A stretch of 64,000 nucleotides of DNA, from the NCBI GenBank assembly GCA_963777895.1, contig CAVZSF010000005.1, positions 682,001 to 746,000 on the forward strand, in the 5' to 3' direction. The translations under genes were made by a program, and so were the position numbers. The notes beneath the pieces are model-generated. The model did no database searches. It was not told the DNA's origin and was given only the letters and a program-made list of their open reading frames with translations. The DNA comes from UBA2241 sp963777895. Lineage in GTDB: Bacteria > Actinomycetota > Thermoleophilia > UBA2241. Of the stretch, positions 26,923-35,792 are shown piece after piece (position 1 is the stretch's first letter; every line of letters starts with the position of its first letter).

Positions 26923-27497
26923 ATGTCGACGAAGTCGCGGAACCGCAGCAGGAAGGCCAGCGGGGCTGCTTCTCCGCCAGCATCGCAGACCCAGTACGCG
27001 CGAGCAGAAGCGCGCGCAGTTCAGCCGAGAAGCCGGCGTCGCGCTGGCAGCTGATCGCCGCCGGCGTCGTCGTCGCCGTCGCCGTGGTCGCCGCCATCGT
27101 CGTCGTGATGACGCGTGGCGGCGACACCGTGGCGCCCCCTGCGGTCGCGAGCACGGGCGGGACCGTGAAGATCCCGCTGGCGGACCTCAAGGACGGCCAA
27201 GCCAAGTTCTACAGCTACGACGGCGCCGGCACGCCCATCAACTACTTCGTCATGAAGAGCTCAGACGGCGAGTACCGCGCGGCGTTCGACGCCTGCGACG
27301 TCTGCTACGCGAACAAGAAGGGCTACCATCAGGAAGGTGACGAGATGGTCTGCAACAACTGCGGCCGTCGCTTCCCGTCGACGAAGATCAACGTGCTCGA
27401 GGGCGGCTGCAACCCGTCACCCATCGAACGGACGGTCAAGGGCAAGAATCTGGTGATCACGACGGCTGAGCTGGACGCCGGCGCACGCTTCTTCTGA
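26923..27497 (+). CDS. DUF2318 membrane-anchored cysteine-rich protein (frameshifted)
   Basis: About 191 residues from ATG 26923 (GGAGG 7 bases upstream), with breaks near 27000-27040. A basic N-terminus leads to one membrane helix (LIAAGVVVAVAVVAAIVVVM), then a globular domain with KFYSYDGAGTPINYFVMKS, FDACDVCYANKKGYHQEGD and VCNNCGRRFPS. The C-D-x-C and C-x-x-C-G motifs define DUF2318, found beside ferrous-iron transport genes such as those around Campylobacter p19. It probably handles iron or electrons outside the membrane. Two FtsX-type permeases and an ATPase follow on the same strand. Confidence 0.8.
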
Positions 27498-27559
27498 GTC
27501 ACTGCATGGAACGTGCTCGCCCGCGTGCGAACAGGCCCTCGGCACAGTGAGACCGTGAC

Positions 27560-28775
27560 GTGAGGTTGATCTCCATCGCCTTCAGGAACGTCCTGCGGCG
27601 GCGTGCGCGCTTCATCTTCCTCGCGCTCACGCTGGTGCTCGGGGTGGCGACCGTGGTCGCGCTGCTCACGGTGAGCTCGGCACTCACCGTCGCAGGCGCA
27701 GGACCGCCTCGAGACCTTCGGCGCCAACATCGTCGTGACGCCGCAGAGCGACCAGCTCGCGCTGGCCTACGGCGACGTCGCGCTCGGTGGCGTCGCGGTC
27801 GGGGCGCGGGAGATCGACGAAGCCGACCTCGCGCGCATCAAGACGATCCCCAACCACAAGAACATCGCCATCGTCGCGCCGAAGCTGCTCGGCGCCGTGA
27901 CGGTGCAGGGCGTGCCGGGCGCTGCGGCGGCCGGCGCGTCGCGGGCACGGCGACCGGACGGCAGCAGGCCGTCCTGATGGGCGTGCGTCCCCGCGACGAG
28001 TTCGCGATGAAGCAGTGGTGGACGCTGGACGGGCGAAAGCCGGCCGGCGGCGACGAAGTCGTCGCCGGAGCGGCGGCCGCCCGTCGCTTCGCCCTCGCGC
28101 CGGGTGATCGCGTGCGACTCGACGGCGGCGGACCTTCACCGTCTCGCGGCGTGCTGCGGCCGACCGGCTCGCAGGACGACGACCTCGCTGATCGCCGACC
28201 TCGCCGCGGCCCAGGCGCTGCTGCGGCGGCCGGGCAGGGTCAGCATGGTCGAGGTGGCCGCTCTCTGCAGCAACTGCCCCATCGAGAAGATCGTGCAGCA
28301 GCTGACCGCCGTGCTGCCGGGCACCAAGGTCACGGCCATGCAGCAGGTCGTGAAGAACAGGATGTCGGCCATGGACCGATTCCGCTCGTTCAGCTACGCG
28401 ATGGCGGCCGTGATCGTCGCCATCGAGGGCCTCGTCGTGTTCGTCACGATGATGGGCTCGGTCAATGCGCGCACCAGGGAGATCGGCGTCTTCCGGGCAC
28501 TGGGCTTTCGCCGGCTGCACGTGACCAACCTGATCCTGCTCGAGGCCGGCCTCGCGAGCCTCGTCGCCGGGCGTCTCGGCTACCTGGCCGGCATGCTGGT
28601 CAGTTACGGCGTGGCTCCGCTGCTCGCCGACGGCGGTACGCTGGCCCTCACCTGGGTGCCGGCCGTCGCAGGCGGCGCCGTCCTTCTCGCCCTCGCCCTC
28701 TGCTCACTGGCTTCGCTCTATCCGGCGCTGCGCGCCAGCCGTCTCGATCCGACCGTGGCGCTCAGGGCGCTCTGA
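27560..28775 (+). CDS. FtsX/MacB-type ABC permease with CxxC loop (frameshifted)
   Basis: About 405 residues, GTG start. One N-terminal membrane segment (FIFLALTLVLGVATVVALLT), a large extracytoplasmic domain (FGANIVVTPQSDQLALAYG; IVAPKLLGAV), then three C-terminal membrane segments with REIGVFRALGFRRLHVT and ending SLYPALRASRLDPTVALRAL, typical of FtsX/MacB permeases. The loop contains ALCSNCPIEKIVQQL; the CxxC pair is absent from the paralogous permease that follows. Frame breaks near 27695, 27960, 28130 and 28185. Confidence 0.82.
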
Positions 28776-28778
28776 GCC

Positions 28779-29938
28779 GTGAACCTGGCCGGCATCGCCT
28801 TCGCGCAACCTGCGTCGCCGCACCTCGCGGTCGGCCTTCCTCGTCGCCGGGCTGCTCATCGGCGTCGGCACGGTGGTCGCGCTCTTCGCGATCACCGCCT
28901 CCCTGACCGACAAGGCCCAGGCCGACCTCGAGACGTACGGGTCCAACATCGTCGTCGCACCGAAGAGCAGCGAGGTGTCGCTCACGTACGGCGGGATGGC
29001 GGTGGGCGGGGTGGCGGTCGGGGCGCGCGACCTGAGCGATGCGGTGGTCGCGCGCATCGACCGGATCCCCGCCCGCGACGCCCTGACCGTGGTGGCGCCC
29101 GAGCTGGTCGGCGCCGTCGAGGTCGGCGGACGCCGCGTCCTGCTCATGGGGACGAACGTCGCGGACCAGGCCAGGCTCAAGAGCTGGTGGTCGGTCGACA
29201 CGGGACGGCTGCCGGCGAACGGCAGGGAGCTGATCGCCGGGGTCGCGGCCGCCGAGCGTCTGGACCTGCAGATGGGCGACTACCTGCGGATCAATGGGCG
29301 CCGCTTCACCGTCACCGGCCTGCTCCGGCCCACCGGCGCCCAGGACGACAACCTGCTCGTCGCCGAGCTGCCTGCCGTGCAGCGCGTCCTCGACCGTCCC
29401 GGTCGCCTCACGCTGGTCGAGATCGCGGCGGACTACGCAGCGGCGCCCGTGGACGAGGTCACGCGGCAGCTGTCGGCCGCCCTGCCCGGGGCGAAGGTGA
29501 GCGCCAGCCAGGAGGCCGTCAAGAGCCGCCTGCACGCGGTCGACCAGCTCCGCAGCTTCAGCTACGCGGTGGTCGCGCGTGGTGGTCGGCATCGAGGTGC
29601 TCGTGGTGTTCGTGACGGTGATGGGCTCGGTGAGCGAACGGACCCACGAGATCGGCGTGTTCCGCGCCATCGGCTTCCAGCGCCGGCACATCACCCGGCT
29701 GATCCTGATCGAGGCCGTCGCGGCGAGCGCCGTCGCCGGTCTGCTCGGCTACCTCGCCGGCATCGCCGCGACCTACGCCGCGCTGGCCGTCCTCACGGAT
29801 GGCGCGGCCGTCGACTGGGCGCCGGCCCTCGCCGCCGGGGCGGTCGCCCTGGCGGCGCTCATCGGCGCCCTCGCCTCCCTCTATCCCGCGCTGCATGCCG
29901 GCAAGCTCGACCCGACCGAAGCGCTCCGCGCGCTCTGA
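28779..29938 (+). CDS. FtsX/MacB-type ABC permease, second paralogue (frameshifted)
   Basis: About 387 residues, GTG start 4 bases after the previous stop. Same plan as its neighbour: VVALFAITASLTDKAQ after the first helix, GSNIVVAPKSSEVSLTYG, TVTGLLRPTGAQDDNLLVAE, three terminal membrane helices with THEIGVFRAIGFQRRHIT, ending SLYPALHAGKLDPTEALRAL. The cysteine pair of the first permease is replaced by YAAAPVDE. Breaks near 28815 and 29580. The two probably form a heterodimeric channel. Confidence 0.82.
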
Positions 29939-29959
29939 ACCTGTACCCTGGAGACGACG

Positions 29960-30758
29960 GTGGACGTGACCGTGACGAAGACCCCTGAGAGCGAGACGAC
30001 ACAGACGACCGAGCCGGCAGGCGCGGCAGAGCCGAGTCTCGCCGCGCCCGGATCTCGACCGGTTCATCGAGATCGCCGGGCTGGTGAAGACGTTCCCCGG
30101 CGACGGCGCCCCCGTCCACGCCCTGCGCGGCCTCGACCTGACCGTGCGCGAGGGTACCTTTCTCGGCGTCATGGGCCAGTCCGGTTCCGGGAAGAGCACC
30201 TTCCTCTCGATCCTCGGCGGCCTGAGCCACCCCACGGACGGAAGCGTCAAGGTGGACGGCATCGAGCTCTACAAGCTTCCGGGCGAGCGTCTCGCAGACT
30301 TCCGCCGCGAGTACCTCGGCTTCGTCTTTCAGTCCTTCAACCTGGTGCCCTACCTGACCGCCCTGGAGAACGTCACGCTGCCGCTCGCCGTGAAGCGCAT
30401 GCCGGGAGCCGAGAAGCGCGAGCGCGCGGCGCGCGTGCTCGAGAAGGTCGGCCTTACGGAGCGCGCCGGGCATCTGCCCGGCAAGCTCTCGGGCGGCGAG
30501 CAGGAGCGCGTGGCGATCGCCCGGGCGCTCGTCAACGAGCCGCCCCTCATCCTCGCCGACGAGCCCACCGGCGCGCTCGACAGCGATACGACGGTCGAGA
30601 TCATGGACCTGTTCGCGCGGCTTCACGGCGAGGGCATTACAATCGTCATGGTGACGCACAATCCCGAGATCCAGCGGTACTTCGACCGCATCATCGTGCT
30701 GCGCGACGGCGTCGTCGACGGCGGGGCGCCAGGCGCCGTCACGGGCAGAGGCCGCTGA
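29960..30758 (+). CDS. ABC transporter ATP-binding protein, MacB/LolD-type
   Basis: About 266 residues from GTG 29960 (GGAG upstream), with a Thr/Glu-rich N-terminal extension and one break near 30048. Walker A is MGQSGSGKSTFLSIL, the Q-loop FVFQSFNLVPYLT, the ABC signature LSGGEQERVAIARALV, Walker B LILADEPTGALD and the switch histidine MVTHNPE. It energises the two preceding permeases. Together with DUF2318 these genes resemble the ABC part of P19-type iron loci, but Ftr1 permease and P19 are absent here. Confidence 0.88.
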
Positions 30759-30768
30759 GCGTCCTTTG

Positions 30769-31824
30769 ATGCCTCCGGCGCCTGACGACGTGCCCGCCGC
30801 CCCTGTCGCTCCGAGGTATTCGCGGCAGGCGCTGTTCGAGGGCATCGGGCGCCAGGGCCAGGCGGCCATCGGCCGGGCTCGCGCCACGGTCGTGGGTTGC
30901 GGGGCGCTCGGCTGTCTGGAGGCCGCGCTGCTGGTCAGGGCCGGGGTCGGGGAGCTGCGCGTCATCGATCGCGACCTCGTCGAAGAGAGTAACCTGCACC
31001 GCCAGCTGCTCTTCGACGACGATGACGCGCGTGCCCACCTGCCCAAGGCCGTCGTTGCGGCCGACAAGTTGCGCGCCGCGAATCCCACGGTGACGGTGGA
31101 CGGGGTGGTCGACGACGTCAGTCCCTCGAGCATCGATTCGCTGCTCGAGGGCTCGGACGTCGTCCTCGACGGCACCGACAACTTCGAGACGCGGCTGCTC
31201 CTCAACGACTGGTGCGTCCAGACCGGCACGCCCTGGGTCTATGGCGGCTGCGTCGGCGCGTACGGACTCACGTTTCCCGTCCTCCCCGGCGAGACCGCCT
31301 GTCTGCGCTGCGTGTTCGCCTCGGCTCCCGTGCCCGGGGCGAGCCCCACGTGCGACAGCGCCGGGGTGATCGCCCCGGCGGCCACGCTCGTGGCCTCGCT
31401 GCAGGCAGCGGAGGCGCTGAAAGTGATCGCCGGCCAGCGCGCGAAGGTCACCCGCAGCATCACGGTCGTGAACCTGTGGGACAACCAGTTCGAGGCGCTG
31501 CCGCTGCCCGATCGGGACCCGGACTGCCCTTGCTGTGGACAGCGACGGTTCGACTACCTCACGGGCACGCAGCACTCCGCTGTCACCACGCTCTGCGGGC
31601 AGGGCACCGTGCAGGTCAAGCCGCCGCTCGGCGCGGACGTCGACCTCGACGAGCTCGCCGAGCGCCTCGCTCTACACGGGACGGTCCAGCGGAACCGCTA
31701 CCTGCTGCGTGCAGAGTTGGATGGCGTGACGCTGACCGTCTTCGGCAACGGGCGCGCGATCATCGACGGCGTCAAGGACGCCGGTATCGCGCGCTCGATC
31801 TACGCGCGCTACGTCGGCCATTGA
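30769..31824 (+). CDS. ThiF/MoeB-family E1-like adenylyltransferase
   Basis: The 351-residue protein has the nucleotide site VVGCGALGCLEAALLVRAGVG, acidic strand RVIDRDLVEESNLHRQLLF, DGTDNFETRLLLND and the catalytic cysteine region SPTCDSAGVIAP; a CPCC zinc ligand pair lies near residue 257. A C-terminal extension of about 90 residues (VDLDELAERLALHGTV to SIYARYVGH) resembles the small C-terminal domain sometimes joined to ThiF-type enzymes. Such enzymes adenylate the C-terminal Gly-Gly of a sulfur-carrier protein for molybdopterin, thiamine or cysteine synthesis. The next gene is a cysteine desulfurase, a natural sulfur donor. No carrier gene is visible. Confidence 0.85.
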   Translation: MPPAPDDVPAAPVAPRYSRQALFEGIGRQGQAAIGRARATVVGCGALGCLEAALLVRAGVGELRVIDRDLVEESNLHRQLLFDDDDARAHLPKAVVAADKLRAANPTVTVDGVVDDVSPSSIDSLLEGSDVVLDGTDNFETRLLLNDWCVQTGTPWVYGGCVGAYGLTFPVLPGETACLRCVFASAPVPGASPTCDSAGVIAPAATLVASLQAAEALKVIAGQRAKVTRSITVVNLWDNQFEALPLPDRDPDCPCCGQRRFDYLTGTQHSAVTTLCGQGTVQVKPPLGADVDLDELAERLALHGTVQRNRYLLRAELDGVTLTVFGNGRAIIDGVKDAGIARSIYARYVGH

Positions 31825-31831
31825 GGTCGCC

Positions 31832-32992
31832 ATGATCTATCTCGACAACGCCGCCACCTCGTTCCCGAAGCCGGACGAGGTCTATCGCGGGATGGACGCG
31901 TTCGTCCGCGCCGCCGGCGCGAATCCGGGTCGCGGAGGCCACCGACTTGCTCTCGAGGCCGAGGCGATGATCGAGGAGACGCGGCGCCTGGCAGCGGAGC
32001 TCTTCGGGGCGCCGCGTCCGGAGCGGGTCGTGTTCGCCCTCAACGCGACCGACGCCCTCAACATGGCGATCAAGGGCGTCGTCTCCCTCGGTGACCACGT
32101 CATCACCTCGGTGCTCGAGCACAACTCCGTCAGCCGCCCGCTGAACGCCCTGCAGCGCCGCGGTCTCATCTCGCTGACGCGGCTGCCGGCGACGTCCGAC
32201 CACGTGATCGACCCCGATGCTCTGGCGGCCGCCTGGACGCCCAGGACCCGCCTCGTCGTCCTCACCCACGCCTCGAACGTCACAGGCACGATCCAGCCCG
32301 TGCGCGAGTACGGCGCCATCGTGCGCGAGCGGGACGGGCTCCTCGTCGTGGACGCGGCCCAGAGCGCCGGGCTCGTGCCGATCGATGTCGACGCCGACCT
32401 CATCGATCTGCTGGCCTTCACCGGCCACAAAGGGCTCCTCGGCCCGACGGGTACCGGCGGCCTCGTGGCCGGCGCGCGCGTGGACATCGAGCCCTGGCGC
32501 GAGGGGGGCACGGGCGGCGACTCGACGAATCCGTTCCAGCCCGACGAGTTCCCTCATCACCTCGAGGGAGGCACCCCCAACGTCTTCGGCATCGCCGGCC
32601 TTCGGGAAGGACTGCGGCTGCTGCTGGCTCGCGGCACCGGGCCCATCCTCGACCACGAGCGCCGGCTGCTGGCGGCGCTCCTTGAGGCGATCGAAGCGCC
32701 CGAAGCCTTCTCCTTCTACGGAGGCGCGGAGGCGTTCCGGGAGCGCGGCGGGGAAGGCAGGGTCGGCCTGCTCTCCTTCAACCTGGCGGGGTTCTCCGCG
32801 CACGAGCTCGCGGCCGTTCTCGACGAGCACTACGACATCGCCGTCCGGTCGGGTCTCTTCTGCGCCCCATACGCCCACGAGCACCTGGGAACGAGCCCGG
32901 AGGGCGCTGTTCGCATCAGCGTCGGGGCGCTCTCCACGCCGGAGGACGTGCTCGGCGCTGCGGCCGCGCTGAACGAGCTCGCCGCGGGCTGA
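31832..32992 (+). CDS. Class V aminotransferase, cysteine desulfurase family
   Basis: The 386-residue protein begins MIYLDNAATSFPKPDEV and contains VVDAAQSAGLVPIDV, the PLP-lysine motif FTGHKGLLGPTGTGGL and the cysteine loop VRSGLFCAPYAHEHLG, all characteristic of the SufS/Csd-like branch annotated as cysteine desulfurases. It takes sulfur from cysteine as an enzyme persulfide. The ATG follows GAGGT, 7 bases after the ThiF-like stop, so the two are probably translated together and supply sulfur for one pathway. A terminator hairpin follows. Confidence 0.88.
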   Translation: MIYLDNAATSFPKPDEVYRGMDAFVRAAGANPGRGGHRLALEAEAMIEETRRLAAELFGAPRPERVVFALNATDALNMAIKGVVSLGDHVITSVLEHNSVSRPLNALQRRGLISLTRLPATSDHVIDPDALAAAWTPRTRLVVLTHASNVTGTIQPVREYGAIVRERDGLLVVDAAQSAGLVPIDVDADLIDLLAFTGHKGLLGPTGTGGLVAGARVDIEPWREGGTGGDSTNPFQPDEFPHHLEGGTPNVFGIAGLREGLRLLLARGTGPILDHERRLLAALLEAIEAPEAFSFYGGAEAFRERGGEGRVGLLSFNLAGFSAHELAAVLDEHYDIAVRSGLFCAPYAHEHLGTSPEGAVRISVGALSTPEDVLGAAAALNELAAG

Positions 32993-33040
32993 TCCGCCCG
33001 ATTGACTTCCGTCTTCCAGGCTAGTTGAATGGCCAGTGGG

Positions 33041-33057
33041 CCGGCGCGCTGCGCCGG
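33041..33057 (+). terminator. Rho-independent-like terminator after the desulfurase gene
   Basis: A CCGGCGC/GCGCCGG hairpin with a three-base loop is followed by TCTTCACGGTTTCTT, one of the more T-rich tails in the window. Confidence 0.6.
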
Positions 33058-33099
33058 TCTTCACGGTTTCTTGTGGACGCAGACGATGAGGAGACCACG

Positions 33100-33147
33100 G
33101 TGCGTTCCCTGACTGACTGTTCGCGGCTGTCCCGCGCGCTCGCATGA
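33100..33147 (+). CDS. Possible 15-residue leader peptide
   Basis: A GTG start lies behind a strong GAGGAG site and opens a 16-codon frame whose TGA overlaps the ATG of the 882-residue dehydrogenase (ATGA). That dehydrogenase has no ribosome site of its own, so it may be translated by coupling to this leader. A chance frame cannot be ruled out. Confidence 0.35.
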   Translation: MRSLTDCSRLSRALA

Positions 33148-35792
33148 GGGCGGGGGAGGCCATCCCGACCTCCCGTCCGACGGTCCCGCCGTCCTTCCCC
33201 TCAGGCTCCGACGCACCCCAGCCCGCCGCCGACCTGCCCGCCGACCTGCACTGGTTCCTGGACGACGGCCGGCCGCCGGCGGAGCGTGACGCGCCGGCCC
33301 GGACGATCGCCCTGGCGTCCTCGCTGTTCGAACGGCTCTCCTCGGCCGACGCCGCGCACGCCCGGGAGACCCTCGCCGAGCGGATCGTCACCGACGAGGT
33401 GCTGCGCCGCGAGGCCGACCGTGACCAGAACGTGTACCTCGGCGCTCTGTTCACGCGCCTGCTGTCGCGCGCCGTCCCCGACGTCGTCTTTCTGCCGGCC
33501 AGCGTGGCCGAGGTCGAGGAGACGCTGCGCTGGGCACGCGACGAGCGCGTGCCCGTGACGCTGCGCGCCGCGGCCTCGAGCGCGCTCGGTGGCTCCGTGC
33601 CGTGTGACGGCGGCCTCACCATGGACCTCTCGCGGCTCGACCACATCGACGTCGACGCCGGCGACAACGTGTGCGTGGTGGGCGCCGGTGCACGGCTGCG
33701 CACCGTGCACCGGCGCCTCGCCCGTCACGATCTCGCGCTGCCGGTCTATCCGTCGAACCTGGGCGCCACCTTCGCGGGCTGGCTCGCCGGCGGCGGCGTC
33801 GGGCTGAACGCCTTCGGCCGCCGCCGCGCCCTCGACATCGTGCGCGCCGCCGACGTCGTGCTGCCGTCCGGCCGCCTCGTGCGCTTCGACAGCGACGGGC
33901 GCATGGACGTGCCCGGCGACCCGCCGCACCGCGGCCACCGTGAGGTGGCCGCCGATGCGGCGGAGGCATGGTTCCGCGAGCAGGGGCTCGAGCCGATGAC
34001 CTTCGCCGACCTGGCCGGCAGCGAGGGCGTGCTCGGGACCATCGTCCAGCTCGTGCTCGCGGTGGGGAGGCGGCCGAGCATCGGCGCCTTCCTGCTGCGC
34101 TTCGGGTCGGTGCCTGACGCGTTCGCGGCCGTCGACTGGGTCAGCGCCGAGGCCGGCCGCTCGCTCCCGCGGCCGGCGAACCTCAAGCTCGTGATGGGAT
34201 CGTTCCTGCGCCATCAGCGCGCGGTGTGGGCCGACGATGGCCGGCGCGACTGGCGGCGCCTGCCGTCGCAGCTCTCGGCGGGCGCCGACATGCCGTGGCA
34301 GCGCATCGCGGGGCCGCACGAGCTTGGTGTAGAGGTCGGCGAGGACGATGGCCAAGGAGCCGCCTACGTCTACGTCGACTTCCTCGGCCTCACCGCCGCC
34401 AGGGCGTTCGGGGCGCGCCTGCCGCAGGCGCCGGGCGCGCCGGTGGCGCTCGGCGAGGAGAGCGTGCGCTTCAGCGCCGAGCGCTTTCGTCCGCAGCAGA
34501 GCAAGCGTCTCGGTCCGGGCCTGCTCGCAGCCGAGGTCGTGCTGCCCGCGCAGAACGTCTCCGCCTACCTTCGCGAGGCGTGGCGCCTTGGTCACGGCGC
34601 AGGCCTCGAGCTCGACCCCGAGGTCTACTATGTGGCCGACGGCGAGGCCCTCGTGATCGCGGGCTACCTGACCGACCATCGCACCGCGGCGTTCCACAGC
34701 GATCTCGTGCTGGCGCCGGCGTTGCTCGATCTGGCGGCCCGCCGCTTCAGCGGCCGGCCCTACGTGCTCGGCCGCTGGCAGGCGTCGTTCGCCGAGGAGC
34801 GCTTCGGTCCGGACCGGCTCGCCCGGCTCCGCCGCCAGAAGCAGACCCATGACCCGGACGACCTGCTCAACCGCGGCGTCGTCCTCGGCATGGGGCTGCA
34901 CGGCCTGCCGGGAAGGGCCGTCGGAGCCGTGTACCGGCCGGGCGTCGGCTTGGCCAGCAGGGCCTGGGCGACGCCCGGCGTCTCGAGGCTCGCCCGCGGC
35001 GCCCGGCGGGCCCTCGGCCGGCTGCCCGGTCCCGCCTCGGGGCGGGGCGCGCCGGTCGGCGACCGGCACGAAGGTCCCGCCGCCGGGCAGCCGCAGCCGG
35101 ACGATGCGCTGCAGCGCGCCATCGGCTGCGTCAACTGCGGCGAGTGCAACAGCGCCTGTCCCGCCTACGACGCGAGCTCGGTGCGCCTGCCCCAGACGCT
35201 CACGCACCGCGCCGAGGCGCTGGCCGGGGGCGAGCTGCCGGGGCCGAGCACCCGGCGACTCGTCGAGCTCTGCCTGCGCTGCGGCAACTGCGAGGAGGTC
35301 TGCCAGGCCGGCATCCCGCATCTTGCGGTCTACGCGCGCCTGGACGACGCCCTCGGCGGAACGCAGGCCGAGTTCTCGCGACAGGCCCGCGTGCTGAGCA
35401 CGCTGCGCGGCTCGGCCGCCTATCGCGACCGCTTCCTCGAGGTGCGCCCGGGCATGTACCTGCGGCGCGCGCCGGCCTCGCTGCCGGGCGTGCTGCGCTT
35501 CCGCGTGCTGCGCGCCGAGAACGAGGCCGGCCCGGCCGCCACCTGCCTGCACTGTGCCGCCTGCGTGCCGGTCTGTCCCACGGCGGCGAACCGGGAGTTC
35601 GACGCCGCCGACGCCCGTCTGATCACGACCGACGAGATGAGCTGCATCGGGTGCGGCTCGTGCGTCGAGGTCTGCCCGGCGAACAAGCTCAACGGCGGGC
35701 AGACCCTGCGCGTGCTCGAGCAGCCCGCGCCCGCCTGGCTCGAGGCCGTGGCCGCCTTCGACGGGCCCGCGATGCCGGAGGCGGCCACGTGA
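33144..35792 (+). CDS. FAD-linked oxidoreductase with four C-terminal Fe-S motifs
   Basis: The intact 882-residue protein has a PCMH-type FAD domain (about 110-310: DVVFLPASVAEVEETLRWA, LGGSVPCDGGLTMDLSRL, LPVYPSNLGATFAGWLAGG), a middle region like the GlcD/DLD cap, and a C-terminal electron-transfer part with four cysteine motifs: CVNCGECNSACPAYD (about 661), CLRCGNCEEVCQAGI (about 708), CLHCAACVPVCPTA (about 802) and CIGCGSCVEVCPAN (about 834). GlcD-type enzymes oxidise 2-hydroxyacids. The next gene overlaps it by four bases (GTGA), tying it to the glutamate-synthase-like proteins. Substrate unknown; it may feed electrons to those flavoproteins. Confidence 0.85.
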   Translation: MRAGEAIPTSRPTVPPSFPSGSDAPQPAADLPADLHWFLDDGRPPAERDAPARTIALASSLFERLSSADAAHARETLAERIVTDEVLRREADRDQNVYLGALFTRLLSRAVPDVVFLPASVAEVEETLRWARDERVPVTLRAAASSALGGSVPCDGGLTMDLSRLDHIDVDAGDNVCVVGAGARLRTVHRRLARHDLALPVYPSNLGATFAGWLAGGGVGLNAFGRRRALDIVRAADVVLPSGRLVRFDSDGRMDVPGDPPHRGHREVAADAAEAWFREQGLEPMTFADLAGSEGVLGTIVQLVLAVGRRPSIGAFLLRFGSVPDAFAAVDWVSAEAGRSLPRPANLKLVMGSFLRHQRAVWADDGRRDWRRLPSQLSAGADMPWQRIAGPHELGVEVGEDDGQGAAYVYVDFLGLTAARAFGARLPQAPGAPVALGEESVRFSAERFRPQQSKRLGPGLLAAEVVLPAQNVSAYLREAWRLGHGAGLELDPEVYYVADGEALVIAGYLTDHRTAAFHSDLVLAPALLDLAARRFSGRPYVLGRWQASFAEERFGPDRLARLRRQKQTHDPDDLLNRGVVLGMGLHGLPGRAVGAVYRPGVGLASRAWATPGVSRLARGARRALGRLPGPASGRGAPVGDRHEGPAAGQPQPDDALQRAIGCVNCGECNSACPAYDASSVRLPQTLTHRAEALAGGELPGPSTRRLVELCLRCGNCEEVCQAGIPHLAVYARLDDALGGTQAEFSRQARVLSTLRGSAAYRDRFLEVRPGMYLRRAPASLPGVLRFRVLRAENEAGPAATCLHCAACVPVCPTAANREFDAADARLITTDEMSCIGCGSCVEVCPANKLNGGQTLRVLEQPAPAWLEAVAAFDGPAMPEAAT

